DNA of 64,000 bases from Prorocentrum cordatum. Taxonomy: Eukaryota > Sar > Dinophyceae > Prorocentrales > Prorocentraceae. Below the pieces are notes generated by a model. That model made no database searches and was not told the origin of the DNA. It was given only the letters and a program-made list of their open reading frames with translations. Position numbers and translations under genes: made by a program. Positions 1 to 12,194 of this stretch are shown here, piece after piece. The stretch's first letter is position 1; each line of letters begins with the position of its first letter. Location: positions 396,501-460,500 of the forward strand of contig CAUYUJ010011570.1 of NCBI GenBank assembly GCA_963575745.1. Reading direction: 5' to 3'.

Positions 1-159
1 GGGCAACCACCCTGACGTCTGATAGCACGTCTGGCAGGCCCCGAGGCCGAGGGCGGGGGGCGCCCGCCAGGCCCGATGGGGGGAGAGACGGGGGGGAGCA
101 CCGTCTCGCCCCTCGGCCTGGCCCCGAATCCGAGAGCAAGGGGCCATGGCCATCTCTTG

Positions 160-2370
160 GGTCATTCTCGGGGGTCGCAGCTGATCGCCGCTATGATTTC
201 TCTTTAATCGCCTCGGGGGTCGCAGCTACTCGCCGCTGAAATCCCGGGGGTCGCAGCAACTCGCCGCGAGCACCTGCGTGGAAGAACGGGGGGTCGCAGC
301 TGACCGCCGCTAGGATACATTTTACATCGAGAGGGGGTCACTGTTGAATGTGTGCGAACGGGTGATGGCCCACCGAGGCCGCGGTCCACTGCGAACGGGC
401 GACGGCCCACCAGGGCCGCGGTCGACGCGGAATGTGGGCCAGCAGCGAGATGCGCCTCCGGGGGTGGGTCCTGGGGAGTCGCAGCTACTCGCCCCTGGAG
501 CTGAAGCTGCCAAAACAGATGCCTGAAACGACAGGCAGGCAGGCTGGCGCGCAGGGGGGGGTACTTCTGCCGACGTACCCCTGTCACCGGATCTCGCCGC
601 TATGATCTCTCTTGAGGGTGGGAGTCTGGTTGCGGTTCCTTTCGTTGACACGGGGGTCGCAGGTGACCGCCGCGCATCACAATTTGATGGTAGGTGTGCC
701 CCCTGAACCCAGCGCTGCCACTGACGACGCGGGCACCAACTTATCATCCCACATCCCGGCAATGCGCCGGAGCCTGTGGATCGCGATTGAAAGGGCGGCG
801 CCTCCGACTCCGCTGAACCGACAGCACCGGGATGCAAGAGCACCTGAGCCCCAGAGGGCGGGCCCGAGTCCAGCAGCAGACACCCCAGGGAGGACAGCGC
901 CAGGATGCAAGAGCCCCAGGAGCACCCGCGGGACACAAACTCAGATCCCACTGCAGCCACAGATCACGCTGGCCACCTGCCGCCACGCTGGGCGGGGAGG
1001 AGCTGCAGCCAGTGTGCACCATTCGCGCGCCTGCTTTCAGCGCTGCAACTGATGGCAGTGGGCACCGCGAAGACGAAGCGTGCGCGGGGGGGGCGGCGAA
1101 GGGCGGCCCTTGGCTGCCAGAGCAGGGGTGCGAGAGTGCCTTGAGCCCCCGTGAGAGGCCCTGAGCCCGTGGTCCAGGCAGGCCCCTGCGTGCGTCCAGG
1201 GTCGCTGAGCCCGGCGGCGGTCCCTTTCGTTGACTCGGGGGTCGCAGCTGACCACCGCACAACAAGATTTGATGATATGTGTGTATGCAAGAGCCCCAGG
1301 AGTACCCGCGGGACACACACACTCAGATCCCACTGCAGTCGCAGATCACGATGGCCACCTGCCGCCACGCAGGGCGGGGAGGAGCTGCTGCCAGTGTCCA
1401 CCCTCCGCGCGCCTGCACTCAGCGCTGCAACTGATGACAGCGGGCGCCGCGAAGACGAAGCGTGCACGGGGGGGTGGCGAAGGCTGGCCCTTGGCTGCCA
1501 GAACTGGGATGCGAGAGTGCCTTGAGCCCCAGTGGGAGGCCCTGAGCCCGTGGTCCAGGCAGGCCCCTGCGTGCGTCCAGGGTCGCTGGGTCCGGTTGCG
1601 GTCCCTTTCCTTGGCTCGGGGGTCGCAGCTAACCGCCGCGCATCGCAATTGATGGTGGGTGTGTCCCCTGATCCCAGCGCTGCCACTGACGACGCGGGCT
1701 CCAACTTAGCACCCCACATCCCGGAACGCGCCAAGGCATGTGGATCGATTGGATAGTGCCCCCGCTTCCGCTGAACCGACAGCACCCGGATGCAATGATA
1801 CCCGAGCCCAAGAGGGCGGACCCGAGCCCGAACTCAGACGCCCCAGGGAGGACAGCGCCGGGATGCAAGAGCCCCAGGAGCACCCGCGGGACACACGCTC
1901 AGATCCCACTGCAGTCACAGATCACGTTGGCCACCTGCCGCCATGCTGGGCGGGGAGGAGCTGCAGCCAGTGCACGCCCTTCACGCACCTGCTCTCAGCG
2001 CTGCAACTGATGACGGCGGGCGCCGCGAAGACGAAGCGCGCGCGGGGGGGCGGCGAAGGGCGGCCCTTGGCTGCCAGAGCAGGGACGCGAGGGTGCCTTG
2101 AGCCCCCGTGAGAGGCCCCGGGCCCGTGGTACAGGCAGGCCCCCGCGTGCGTCCAGGGTCGCTGGGTCCGGTTGCGGTCCCCTTCATTGACTCGGGGGTC
2201 GCAGCTAACCGCCGCGCATCGCAATTGATGGCAGGTTTGTCCCCAGATCCCAACGCGCTCCTGTGATGGTCCCCCAGGGTCGCAGCAAGCCGCGGCTGAT
2301 GTGAAACTGCAGCGCGACCAGACAGCGGGGGGGGGTAGGACATCGGGGGTCGCAACTAATCGCCGCATGG
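160..2370. repeat. Recurrent 22-bp motif and ~580-bp tandem duplications
   Basis: A motif close to GGGGTCGCAGCTNACCGCC occurs about eleven times (near 170, 213, 245, 285, 475, 651, 1236, 1618, 2201, 2271, 2344). On top of this a long unit is duplicated: a segment around CCAGGAGCACCCGCGGGACA recurs at 916, 1298 and 1875, and one around GCGTGCGTCCAGGGTCGCTG recurs near 1188, 1567 and 2144. The spacings are about 380 and 577 bp, so one copy carries an internal deletion of about 200 bp. Open frames here are shared by all copies in several frames and look like by-products of the repeat. Confidence 0.8.
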
Positions 2371-2454
2371 GTCAGGAGAGGGAGGAGCAGTGAAGGTGCC
2401 ACTTCCGCCTCCGCCACACGCGCTGCGACGATCGCCTGGCCCCCGAAGGGAGGC

Positions 2455-2486
2455 GGGGGGGGGGGGCCCCCCCCCCCCCCCCCCCC
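2455..2486. repeat. G12-C20 homopolymer palindrome
   Basis: Twelve G are followed directly by twenty C. The two runs can pair with each other, and each could form a G-quadruplex or i-motif. Such a site is also prone to sequencing length errors, so the exact run lengths are uncertain. Confidence 0.8.
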
Positions 2487-2722
2487 TCGGCATCGGTAGG
2501 CACCCCACCCGTGGGAAAGGTGGCGCACCCGTCGAGCGGGACCAGTGCTTGCTGCCGTTGTCAGTCCTTCACGCACGCTCAGCTCCCTCTGCTGTGAGAA
2601 ACCGCGTTGGGCCCCAATGCCGCAGGCCGCGTTTTGCTGGGCAGCAGCAGCACGCAGCCAGTGACCGCCCTCCTCGCGCCTGATCCCCGCGCGCGCGATG
2701 CCGCGAGATGGGGCAGCAACGG

Positions 2723-3457
2723 CTACTGTGGGGAGACGGCCCGCCATTGTTTTTTGCCCTTCCTGGGTGCCTGGGCGTTCGGGTGGCCCTTTGCCGCGTG
2801 GTCATCCCTGCTCGCTCCGCCGCTTCGACCCGGGTGCAGATGCCACAGCCGAGTCCAGTCGACGTCGAGGCCCAGCGCGTCGCTGACGACCCGTACGTCG
2901 CAGCTGTAGCTGCGAAAAGATTCCAGGAAGAGGTGGCAGGTTTGCGGGTCGTGCCGAAGTGGGTTGAGCGCGCCTTTGCTGCCAGGCACGGTCTGCCGCT
3001 TGGCGAGAGCGTCCCAGGTGCCTGTGAACGTTGCTCCCAGGGTGACTCGGAGCCGCCTTATCGCCTCGCCGGGTGTCTCCCCGGGAAGGTCCCAGTGGAT
3101 GTTGTCGATTTCTGTTTTGTGCAGCTGCTGCCCCGTGTCGGGGTCCGTGGGCCCTGGCCATTGGCGCGGGTCAGGCCATTGGTGCTGCCGTGCATTCTGA
3201 CCGCAAGTCTCCGGCGCGCCGGCCTCGTTGTCCTGCCCGGAGGGCTCGCGATCTGCTCGCGACAGTTCCGGCCGCGAGCCTGGCCGGGCTCTGCGGGGAG
3301 AGGCGGGCGGCATAAATGGCCGCCAGGCGGGGGTCGGATCGCATCCGGCAGCCAGGGCGGACGCTGCCCTGTGGTGCGCGGGGAGAGGCCCCTTTCGCTG
3401 GCGTTCGCCTTCGGGCCTGTGCCCGCCGTCGCTCCCGGGTGCGCCCCCTTCGGTCAA
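2723..3457 (-). CDS. Unassigned open frame, possible exon
   Basis: A 245-codon frame is open on the minus strand. It has no ATG at its upstream limit; the first ATG is near 3313. The second half reads like real protein, with balanced composition and segments such as HKTEIDNIHWDLPGETP and GSKGALNPLRHDPQ, whereas the first half is rich in Pro, Arg and Ala. No family is recognised. It could be an exon of a larger gene, since the minus strand at 3.6-4.0 kb also reads plausibly, or a gag-like piece of a retroelement. Confidence 0.35.
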   Translation of the reverse strand: MTEGGAPGSDGGHRPEGERQRKGPLPAHHRAASALAAGCDPTPAWRPFMPPASPRRARPGSRPELSRADREPSGQDNEAGAPETCGQNARQHQWPDPRQWPGPTDPDTGQQLHKTEIDNIHWDLPGETPGEAIRRLRVTLGATFTGTWDALAKRQTVPGSKGALNPLRHDPQTCHLFLESFRSYSCDVRVVSDALGLDVDWTRLWHLHPGRSGGASRDDHAAKGHPNAQAPRKGKKQWRAVSPQ

Positions 3458-3603
3458 CGCAGGGCTCTCGCCGGTCTCGGGGGCGCCGCTGGTTGCGCCA
3501 GGCGCGCGCGCATGCGGCGACGCCGTTTCCGTTGCCAGAGCACAAGGTTCTTTGTCAGTCGTGCCCTGGACGTCTGGAGGGAGCGCTCGGGGTTCGCCAC
3601 CCG

Positions 3604-5163
3604 TTAGAATGGGTTCGCTGGCAGGGGAAGGGGGGCGAATAGGCGCGAAGGGGTTTCTCCCGACGAGCCAGTGGATGGCTTCGCTGTCCTGCGTCTGGAC
3701 GGTTGGTCCGTGGCCCCCCTGCTGGGTCTGTGGCGCTCCCAGAGGACTGCTGGCGGTCTGATTGGAGGGGGAGGTGGGGGTGGCACGGTGCAGCAGGCGA
3801 GCCCCTGCTGTTCCGGGATCTCGCTTAGCTGACTGCCGCGGCTGCCGTCGGCGCTTTCGGGGGCCAGCCCCTGCCCGCCCAGTTCTAATCCAGAGACACG
3901 GATGAAGGCTTGTCCCACTTCCGCACCTTCAGAGGCTTCCGCCGCTTCGGGCCCCCGATACTCCGCGGCCTCCGCAGCCTCCGCCGACTCCGCCAAGGGT
4001 ACCTCTGAGTCATCTCGCGGGAGAGGTGCCCAGGAGGCTGTCAGGGAGCAGGGGTACCTCCTGGTCGTCAGAGAGGGATATTTGAGGTCTCGCGGGTCTC
4101 TCGTCCCCGGGGTGGGTCTGCTGCTGCTGGGGCTGCTGTTGCTGCTGCTGCAGCACCTGTTGCGGGTGGTGCGGCTGTGGTTGTGGGTGCTGCGGCGGTT
4201 GCTGTGGCTGCTGAGGGGGGTGTTGTTGCTGCTGCAGCTGCGGGGTGCCGTTGCTGCTGCTGTTGCTGCTGCTACTGTAGCTGCTGCTGTTGTACACGCT
4301 GTGGGGGGTCTGCGGCTGCTGCTGCCGCGGCTGCTGCAGTTGCTGCTGCTGCTGCCGCTGCTGCTGCTGCTGCTGCCGCTGCTGCTGTAGCTGCTGCTGC
4401 CGCTCCTGCTGCCGCTGCCGCGGGGGGCCGCCGAGGGGGGCCGTGGTGGCCGCCGCCGCTGCCGCGCCAGCGGCCGCGGCGGCCGCGGCGGGCGCGGCCG
4501 CGGCGGCGCCCGCCGCGGCGGGCCCCGCGGGCCACGGCGGCGGCGGCACCGGGCGCGCAGCTCGCGGCCGCGGCGGCCTCCGCCACGGCGGCGGCGGCGG
4601 CGGCCGCGGCGGCGGCCGCGGCGCCGCCGCCGGGGCTGGCCGTGGGGCTGGCTGTGGGGCTGGCCGTGGGGCTGGCTGTGGGGCTGGCTGCGGGGTTTGT
4701 CGTGGCGCCGCCGGCCGCCGCCGCCGCCGCCGCCGGCGGGAGGCCGGCAGCGGCGGCGGCAGCGGCAGCAGCAGCGGCCTTGGCGAAGGCAGCCGCGGCG
4801 CCGGCCGCGGCGCCACCGGCCCGCCGCCGCCGCCGGGGGGAAGCCGGTGGCGGGCAGTGGAGGCGGCGGCGGCCCGCGGCGGCGGCGGCTGTTGCGGCCG
4901 TGGCGCCGCCGGGCGCTTCCAGCCGCCCAGGCGCCAGCCCCCATGGGGAAGGCAGCGGCGGCGGCGGCGAGGCTCGCCGCCGGCAGCCGCCGCCACCGCC
5001 GTCCGCCGCCGCCTCCCGCGCGCCGGCCTCCTGGGTGGAGGCGGCGGCGGCAGCGGCGGCGGGAGCAGCCGCGGCCGCGGCAGGCGGCAGCCTGGCGCGA
5101 GCGGCGGCGGCGCCCGAGGGGGACGAGGCCATCGCGTGGCCGACCCGGCGCGAACCTGTCCAA
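3604..5163 (-). other. Trinucleotide-rich tract, possibly low-complexity coding
   Basis: Positions 4110-4430 are mainly CTG/GCC repeats and 4430-5110 are nearly pure GC triplets, including four copies of a 12-bp unit (GGGGCTGGCTGT/GGGGCTGGCCGT) near 4633-4690. On the minus strand they translate to Gln, Ala, Pro or Arg runs depending on frame. One frame stays open for 520 codons, and its end (about 4050-3604) has normal composition, with segments such as PLAESAEAAEAAEYRGPE and SGLELGGQGLAPES. This may be an exon of a Gln/Ala-rich protein, but any frame of GC triplets tends to stay open, so the coding claim is weak. Confidence 0.3.
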
Positions 5164-5976
5164 GGGCGGGCTCGAGCCGAGACGGCTTGAGCCAAAATGG
5201 CTACGGACCGGTGGGGTTACGCGAAGCGTCTCGAATTCCCCAGCGAATCCAACAGTGGCGACCAGGGAGGGGTCGCGGCACGGTTACCTGTTCCGCCTCC
5301 ACCTGGAGGCGCGGATCCTCGAACCTCGAACCTCGACCCTCTGGTGCGGGCCGTTCGCGGGCCCAGGGAGGGCGGGGCGGCCCCTGGGGCGGCGGAAGGC
5401 ACCCCACGTGCGCGGGGAGCTCGCTCTCTGGGTCCTCTTGCCGGGCCGTGGATGGGCAGGGGGAGGGAGGGAGGCAGGTAGGGAGAAGGAAACGCATCAC
5501 CACCACCACCCAGAAGATGGAGGCAGAGGGTGGTCAGGTGTGGTGGTGGTGGTGTATATCGTTTCGCGCGATCTCGCGGGACATCGTGCACATCCGCACC
5601 CCGCACACCAGCTCATCCTGAGTCCCCCCAGGTGGTCGTGGTGCGCTTCCTGCTCCTGGGAGAGGGATGGGCAAAGCAACAGATGTCCTGCAAGGACAAT
5701 AACATCTGGCCAGGCCAGTTCCGTCTGCTGGGCAGGCCTTCCCTTCTATGTTCAGTTAGCACCAGCTTGCCTTAGTCTGGGCATCACAGGGATTGACCAG
5801 GCGTGCGAAGCTGGCGGCACAAAAGCCACCCCTACTTTGCACCAACACAGCTATCTGCGGCCGCACAAAAAAAAACATGGGAGAGATATACACTCGGACT
5901 CAAAGTACTGGATTTCGGGAATGGACTTTTTAGGCGAGGTCGGGCATACCATACATGACAGGGTCCCTCCCCAGTA

Positions 5977-6740
5977 GCACCACCACCACCACCACAATAA
6001 TAATACTATTACCTATCATAATAATTACAAATATGATCATCATCACCACCATCATCACCATCACCCTCACCCTCACCCTCACCATCACCATCACCATCAC
6101 CAGCACCATCACCATCATCATCAGCAGCATCATCATCACAAACACCATCACCATCGTATTCCCCGTGCTCCAGCTCATCTCCCTCCTCTCCTTCTTACTC
6201 CTCCTCCCCCCCTCATCCTCCTCCTCCTCCCATCCAAATCCTCTTCCCTCCTTCCCCGCACCTTTCCCTCTTCCTCGCCCTTTTCTCATCCTTCGCTTTT
6301 GATGACAGGCAGGAGCCCCGCAGAGTCGCGCGCCAATCCTCTTTGTCGGCCGTCTCGACGCCTGGCGAGCATGCCCACCTCGCGTACGGAACGACAGGCG
6401 CGCTCACTCGCTCCGTCCTCCTAGTCATCCCCGTCATCGTCGTCATCCCCCTCCCCCTCCCCTATTTACATCGCTTTCCCCTACAGCTCGTCCTGTTGAT
6501 CCTCTTCCTCCCTACTCCTACTTCTTCGCATCCTCCTCCGGATCGCCCTTTCTCATCCCTCCCTCTCCACCTCACGAGCCCCCTTCTCGTACACATCGTC
6601 CGCCATCGCGTCCCCATCTCCTATCGCTTCACCATCCACGATTTCGCTATACCACCTTCGTTCTCTTCACCCCCATTCTCTCATTATCCCACCTCTTTCC
6701 TTCCCCTGCCCCTTTATCATCAGCCTCACCACTATCTGTA
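5977..6740. repeat. CAC/CAT microsatellite and pyrimidine-rich tract
   Basis: Positions 5977-6155 are CAC/CAT/ACC triplets, followed to about 6740 by a plus strand strongly biased to C and T with irregular CCTCC groups. No supported gene is seen between 5200 and 7000. Confidence 0.8.
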
Positions 6741-7229
6741 AAATCCCCACCTCCTCCTCCATTACCTCATCGCCTTCCTCATCACAACAGACCATCATCA
6801 TTGTCATCCTAAATATCACTAACAGCATCATCAAGATGATCAGCAATCCCAATATTTCATCGCCACCATCCTCCCCACATAATTCTCCTTGTCGGGACTA
6901 TTGACACCTTCGTGTGCATCGCTAGCATTGTCTGCATACGGAGTAAACACCATCGTGATGACCATGCCCGCCCCAGCATCGTCATCGTCGTCGGCGTCGT
7001 CATTTCTTATGTTTCACCATCTCGCGCCATCCATCCGCAGCCTTCGAGGGCCATCTTCGAGAGCTCTAGAGCCGTTTGGAGCAACCCTTGGCGGTCTTGG
7101 GGCACTCCTGGTGCTGGCTTGAGACGGTCCACGGTCGTCTTCACCCACCTCGGGGCCGAAAGCGCACCCTCGAGTCCTGAGAAGGGAGGACAAGGACAGG
7201 GGCCCGCCCGCCCCGGGGGGCCACAGGTG

Positions 7230-7560
7230 GGTGCCCTTGAATCGCTGTGACATCACCCCCGAACGCCCGCGATCGCCTCCAGATGGCCCACCGCGCTCCC
7301 AAGGCGCTCCACGCAGGTTTCCCGACGGCCCAGAACGCCCCCCCCCAGACGGCCCAAGAGCGTTCCACGACGCTCCCCAGATGGGGCCTGAAGACACAAA
7401 GTGTTTTGGTTTCCCGTTGGTTGTTAGTTGTCTCTGTTGGATTATGCCCTTTCGGACTGCTGGCGGCCAAAGCTCGCCCGAGACGACTTCAGAGGCCCAC
7501 TCCAGGCCGCCACACTGCCCAAGCGGTCCAACATGCGCCAAAAGAAACTTCCAGGACAGT
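7230..7560. repeat. C-rich degenerate short repeat (GGCCCA/CGCTCC type)
   Basis: The plus strand carries irregularly spaced pieces such as CAGATGGCCCA and AGACGGCCCAAGAGCG. These are the reverse complement of the G-rich units at 12.78-13.47 kb, so the two tracts appear to be one repeat family in opposite orientation. Confidence 0.55.
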
Positions 7561-7699
7561 CCCTGGAAAAAAGGCACCGAATCGCTGAAGCATCACCGCC
7601 AGACGCTCATCACGCCCTCCTGGAGCCTGCTTGATTATTTTCAGGCATAACGGCCGTCATCGGCCCCGCCCCCCCCAGATGACGTCATGCTCCGCGCCG

Positions 7700-8012
7700 G
7701 CGGCATCTGGGGAGCCAGCGTAAAGCCATCCAGCCTCGCAACCACAACGGGCAACACGTGTCATCTCTGAAACCGTGTGGGAAAAACCGTTGACATTTGG
7801 GATTGTGGGAACCAACATAAGGCCATCCAACCTCACAATGGGCGACACGAGCCACACCCGAAATGAGAAAAACAAGTTTAAATCCGGGATTGTGGGAGCC
7901 AACATAAGGCCATTCAACTTCACAAGAAGAACAACGGGTGACACGTGTCAGCCCCGAAACTGCGTGCGAAAAACGACATGAAAATTTAGGATTTTGGGTA
8001 AGGCCAATCAGC
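7700..8012. repeat. Four copies of a ~90-bp repeat
   Basis: A core close to CCAACATAAGGCCATCCAAC, followed by CTCACA and then ACACGTGTCA-like sequence, recurs at about 7716, 7813, 7898 and 7997 (spacings 97, 85 and 99). The copies are about 75-85% alike by eye and the last is shortened. It is followed at 8035-8075 by an alternating CG/CA run that could adopt Z-DNA. Confidence 0.75.
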
Positions 8013-8568
8013 CTCACACCGCGCGCGAGAACTGGACGCCACCGCGCGCACGCGCGCGCAATCGCGCGCGCACGTACGCAGAGCCTCCCATTTAGACGAG
8101 AACGACCTACTCGCCGACCTAAGTAGTCTGCACACCCGCACGCATACAGTTCATGCGCATATACAGATGCATGCGCGTGCGTGCGCGACTATACGCGTAG
8201 ATGGTTACAAACACACACGTGTGCAATTATCTATCGCATTGTTCGCCCCCCGTGGAATACGTTCCAGGGGGGACACTGAAAAATCGGAGGTGAGGGGGTG
8301 AGATCGAACTGGAACGGAGAGCCCCCTACCGGGAAATCGGTTTCGGTTTCGTGTTGGTGCGTGCCGTGCATGCGGGCGAAGCGAAGCTGCGTGGGCGGGC
8401 GAGAAGAAATTCTCCTCCGGCTGAGGCGCGGCTGGACCAAACGGCCCCCCTCCGGCAACTGGTGCCGCGCGGTGTCCCGCCGGTGTCCTGCTGTGGCTAA
8501 GGTGCGGCCGGACCAAATGACTCCCTTCCGGGGGCAGGTGCCACGCGGTGTCCCGCCGTTGTCCCGTC

Positions 8569-9215
8569 GGTGTCCCGATGATGATGATGATGATGATGAT
8601 GATGGTGATGATAGTGATGATGATGATGCCGATGACGTTGGTGATGATGGTGATGGTGGTGGCGAGGAGGGTGTCCCGATGATGATGATGATGATGATGA
8701 TTATGATGACGGTGATGATGATGATGATGTTGATAACAATACTGGTGATGATGGTGCTGATGATGATGGCCATGGTGGTGATGATGATGGTGTCCCGATG
8801 ATGATGATGAAGTTGATGGTGATGCTGGTGGTGATGATGGTGTCCCGATGATGATGATGAATTTGATGATGGTGGTCCGATGATAATGATGGCACGGGTG
8901 ATGATGATGATGGTGCCTAGAAGATGGGGGTGACGATGATGATGGTGTCCCGATGATGATTAAGATGTTGTTGGTGATGTTGTTGAGGATGATGACGGTG
9001 TCCTGATGGTGATGATGTTGATGATGTTCATGATGATGATATGATGATGATGCTGATGGTGGTGCTCCGATGCTGATGGTGATGGTGTCACAATGATGAT
9101 GATGTTGTTGACGATGGTGGTGACGATGATGGTGTCCCGATGATGATGATGATGCTGGTGATGATGATGTCGATGATGGTGGTGATGAGGTGGTGATTAT
9201 GGCGATGGTGCCCCG
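8569..9215. repeat. GAT/ATG microsatellite with a recurring GTGTCCC spacer
   Basis: GATGAT triplets are interrupted by the phrase GGTGTCCCGATGATGATG at about 8568, 8669, 8790, 8839, 8945 and 9132. This is therefore a higher-order tandem repeat, not a simple microsatellite. Confidence 0.85.
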
Positions 9216-9269
9216 ATGACGATGATGGAAGTGATGACGTTGATGACGATGAAGTTGATGATCAGGATG

Positions 9270-9510
9270 ATGACGTCGATTGTGAGATCGATTGTGATAT
9301 CGATAGTGAAATCGATCGTGCGACAGAATGTGGGATCGATTGTGAGATCTACAGTGAGATCGAATAGTGAGATCGATTGTGAGATCGATCGTCGGATCGA
9401 TTGTGAGATCAATCGAATGACAGAAATCGAGTGAGATCGATTGTGCGATCGATCGAATGAAATCGGCGAGACCAATAGTGAGATCGATAGTGAGACCGAT
9501 CGAATGAGAC
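9270..9510. repeat. GATC-dense short tandem repeat
   Basis: Units close to GTGAGATCGATT recur about every 15-20 bp. Nearly every unit contains GATCGAT or ATCGATC, both self-complementary, so the tract is very dense in GATC and ATCGAT sites. Confidence 0.8.
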
Positions 9511-10003
9511 GTTGGTTCCTCCCTCCCCGAACCTCCTTATCACCCGAAAGGTGGTCGTATAGGTAGTTATTCGGCGGCGAATGAAGGGCAGTCGGAATCA
9601 GAGGGGAAGGAAGGGGGGCCATCATGTCTTAACAGGTGTTGGGCATTAACGGGAGCCCCGTCGACAGCCAGCTGCTGCGGTAGCCAAGGCCGCCATTAAA
9701 CGCTTAGCGGTGGTGCCCACCTTGGGGTACGGGGGACGTTGAAACAACCACCCCCCGGCGCAAAGCAACTTAGGTAAAAGGCAGGGTGCTGAGCAGGCGG
9801 TGCACCACGTCTCTCAGGTCGGCAAAGCCCTGGTTGGCGGCCAAGGGACACAAGCTAGGCCGCTGTGCGGCTTGCGGAAAACGGGGCGCCTCCCGTCCCC
9901 GCAGCCACACCACAACCGACGACGCGTGGCCGCCCGGGCAATCGGGCTGGCGGAGGGTGGGCCCAAGGCCTAGGTAGGGGCCCTGTGCGGGCTTGCGCGG
10001 CCC

Positions 10004-10438
10004 TTAGAGGGTCGCGCAGCGTGTGGACGGGTGTTGCCCCGTCAGGCGTGAGATTTGAGGAACAGGTTGCGGAGGCGTCGCGTGCGCGCGGTGGAGGCGT
10101 TGTACGAGCAGTCCTGGCTGGGACTTAAGGGCGCGGACCTGGTGATAGAGGGTAGAGAACTCGTGACACAGGGAGTCGTAGGACTCCTGCAGCTCGGCAG
10201 CTCGGCCTTGGGCTGAGCTCGAAGCGTGGCGCAGGTGACCAATAGCAGCTCTGCTGGCACAGTGTGTGGCAATGTCGATGCGGCGATCGGTGCCTCGTGT
10301 GGGCACTGGTTCAGCCTTGGGGCCGCCGTAAGGCGGCGCCGTAGGGTCCCGTGGACCGACAGGGGACGCAATGTCCGCTCCGTCACGATGGCTTGGGAGT
10401 CGGAGCTGCTGGGTCGGGGGCACGGCAGGGGCCCGCAT
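10004..10438 (-). CDS. Unassigned 144-aa open frame
   Basis: An ATG at 10438 opens a 144-codon frame. The middle part (AAELQESYDSLCHEFSTLYH) reads as a helix or short coiled coil; the start is rich in Pro. No family is recognised. A second minus-strand frame at 11226-10732, starting GTG, and a stretch around 11330-11081 containing GNLDDLWEEAQRVWDTHDDD also look protein-like. The three pieces may be exons or frameshifted parts of one gene or gag-like element. Frame changes between them argue against an intact single exon. Confidence 0.3.
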   Translation of the reverse strand: MRAPAVPPTQQLRLPSHRDGADIASPVGPRDPTAPPYGGPKAEPVPTRGTDRRIDIATHCASRAAIGHLRHASSSAQGRAAELQESYDSLCHEFSTLYHQVRALKSQPGLLVQRLHRAHATPPQPVPQISRLTGQHPSTRCATL

Positions 10439-11439
10439 TAATGGTGGAGGAGCCTGTGACAGGGTCAGTGGGGTGCTCGAAGTTGGGCGGGGAGCCAGTT
10501 CCCGAGCCCGGCCCAGATCACGGCCTCTGGGCGCGGACTGTAGTCGGGGGCGGATGCGTGCCCTTGTCGCCCTCTCGGTCTGAAGGTGGGCCCTTGCCCT
10601 GTGGGGGGCTCACGTGAGCGGCCACGCAGTGTAGGCGTTTGTTGTGGTCGTGCATGCCAGTAGTTTGCGTGGCCACTGGCTCGAAAGCCAGGTCGTCGCT
10701 GGTTCAAGCTTGGGCCTTAGCGTGGTCGTCACTAAATTTGCCCGTAACCTGTCTTGCCTCTGGGTCGACTCGGTTTGACTTGGGGAAAGGGCAGTGGTCG
10801 GCCCTTCCTCTGGGGGAGCTGCGTCGCAGCTCCCTCGGCGAGGATTTCTCCAGTTTGTTTACCGAGGACTCCGTGCTCAGGGATGGTACGGCTAGCGCTC
10901 GATCTCATCCTGGGGGGTGGCGGGAGGAACTTCAGCCCAGTCGGTGTCGGTAGAGCGTTGCAGTGGTAAGGTGGCGGGGCAAGCTCCCCCGTGGGCGCGA
11001 CTATGGTCGGTGCCCCTGGGTCGGTCCCTTGAACTGGCACACCATCAACCCCGTCGTCGGGAAGCGTGGCCTCGGGGTCTTCAGTAGGCACGACTGAGGC
11101 CAGTGCCCCTGGGCCAGTGGCGAGGGGCACTCGTCGTCGGAGCTGTGTCGGCGACGGTTGTATGGGCGGGGAGTCTAGGTCGTCCAAAGTGGTCCTCCTC
11201 GTCGTCATCGTGGGTGTCCCAGACACGTTGAGCTTCCTCCCAGAGGTCGTCGAGGTTCCCTGGGATCCTCTGGTGGTCGTGGGGGGCAGCTATGGTAAGC
11301 ATGGGGCTTGGTTCGAGCTTACCCAGATGAGCGTTAGTGACAAATGAGAGAGAGATGAAAATTAACCTGGCGAAAGGCCCAACCATATGCAGTTGTGAAC
11401 ACCATCGTTGTATGCACCGCATTCGGAAGAGCTTCTTAT

Positions 11440-12185
11440 AGGGCCACGAAACGTGTGAGGGGTGTGCCAACAATTGTCCGGAGGGCGCATGCGAAAGCAG
11501 CCACTTGGGCCGTCGGTGGAATTACTCACGGGGCCACGAAGCGCGTGAGAGGTGTACCGAAATAGGTGCGGTGGGCGCATGCGAACGCAGCCACTTGGGC
11601 CATGCCGAAATGGGTGCGGTGGGCGCATGCGAACGCAGCCACTGGCGCCTTCGGTGGAGCTCCCTATGGGGCCACGAAACGCGTGAGGGGTGTGCCGAAA
11701 CGTGCGTGGGTGACGCATGCGGGCGGTGGCACTGGGGCCTTCGGTGGAGCTCCCTATGGGGCCACGAAACGTGTGGGGTGTGTGCAGAAATGGGTGTGGG
11801 GATCGTGTGAGGGGTGTGCCGAAATGGGTGTGGGTAACGCATGCGGGCGCTGGCACTGGGGCCTTCGGTGGAGCTCCCTATGGGGCCACGAAGGGGTGTG
11901 CCGAAACGTGTGATGGGGCGGTGGCACCCTTCGGTGGAGCTGGGGCCACGAAACGTGTGGGGTGTGTGCAGAAATGGGTGTGGGGGATCGTGTGAGGGGT
12001 GTGCCGAAATGGGTGTGGGTAACGCATGCGGGCGCTGGCACTGGGGCCTTCGGTGGAGCTCCCTGTGGGGCCACGAAGCGTGTGAGGGGTGTGCCGAAAT
12101 GGGTGTGGGTAACGCATGCGGGCGGTGGCACTGGGGCCTTCGGTAGAGCTCCCTATGGGGCCACGAAGCGCTGTACTGGGTGGGC
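11440..12185. repeat. 90-bp satellite with longer variants
   Basis: The phrase GGGGCCACGAA recurs at about 11540, 11669, 11759, 11883, 11943, 12068 and 12158. Spacings of 90 and about 124-125 alternate with shortened units, as expected of unequal crossing over. Each unit carries AACGCATGCGGGCG and CCTTCGGTGGAGCTCC. Open frames across it are repeat artefacts. Confidence 0.85.
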
Positions 12186-12194
12186 GAAACGCAA

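Noticed and set aside
4177-5190. Poly-Ala open frame on the plus strand
   Set aside because: GC triplets stay open in every frame; no normal sequence flanks it on this strand.
8231-8895. Met/Asp- and Ile/Ser-rich frames
   Set aside because: Translations of a GAT microsatellite.
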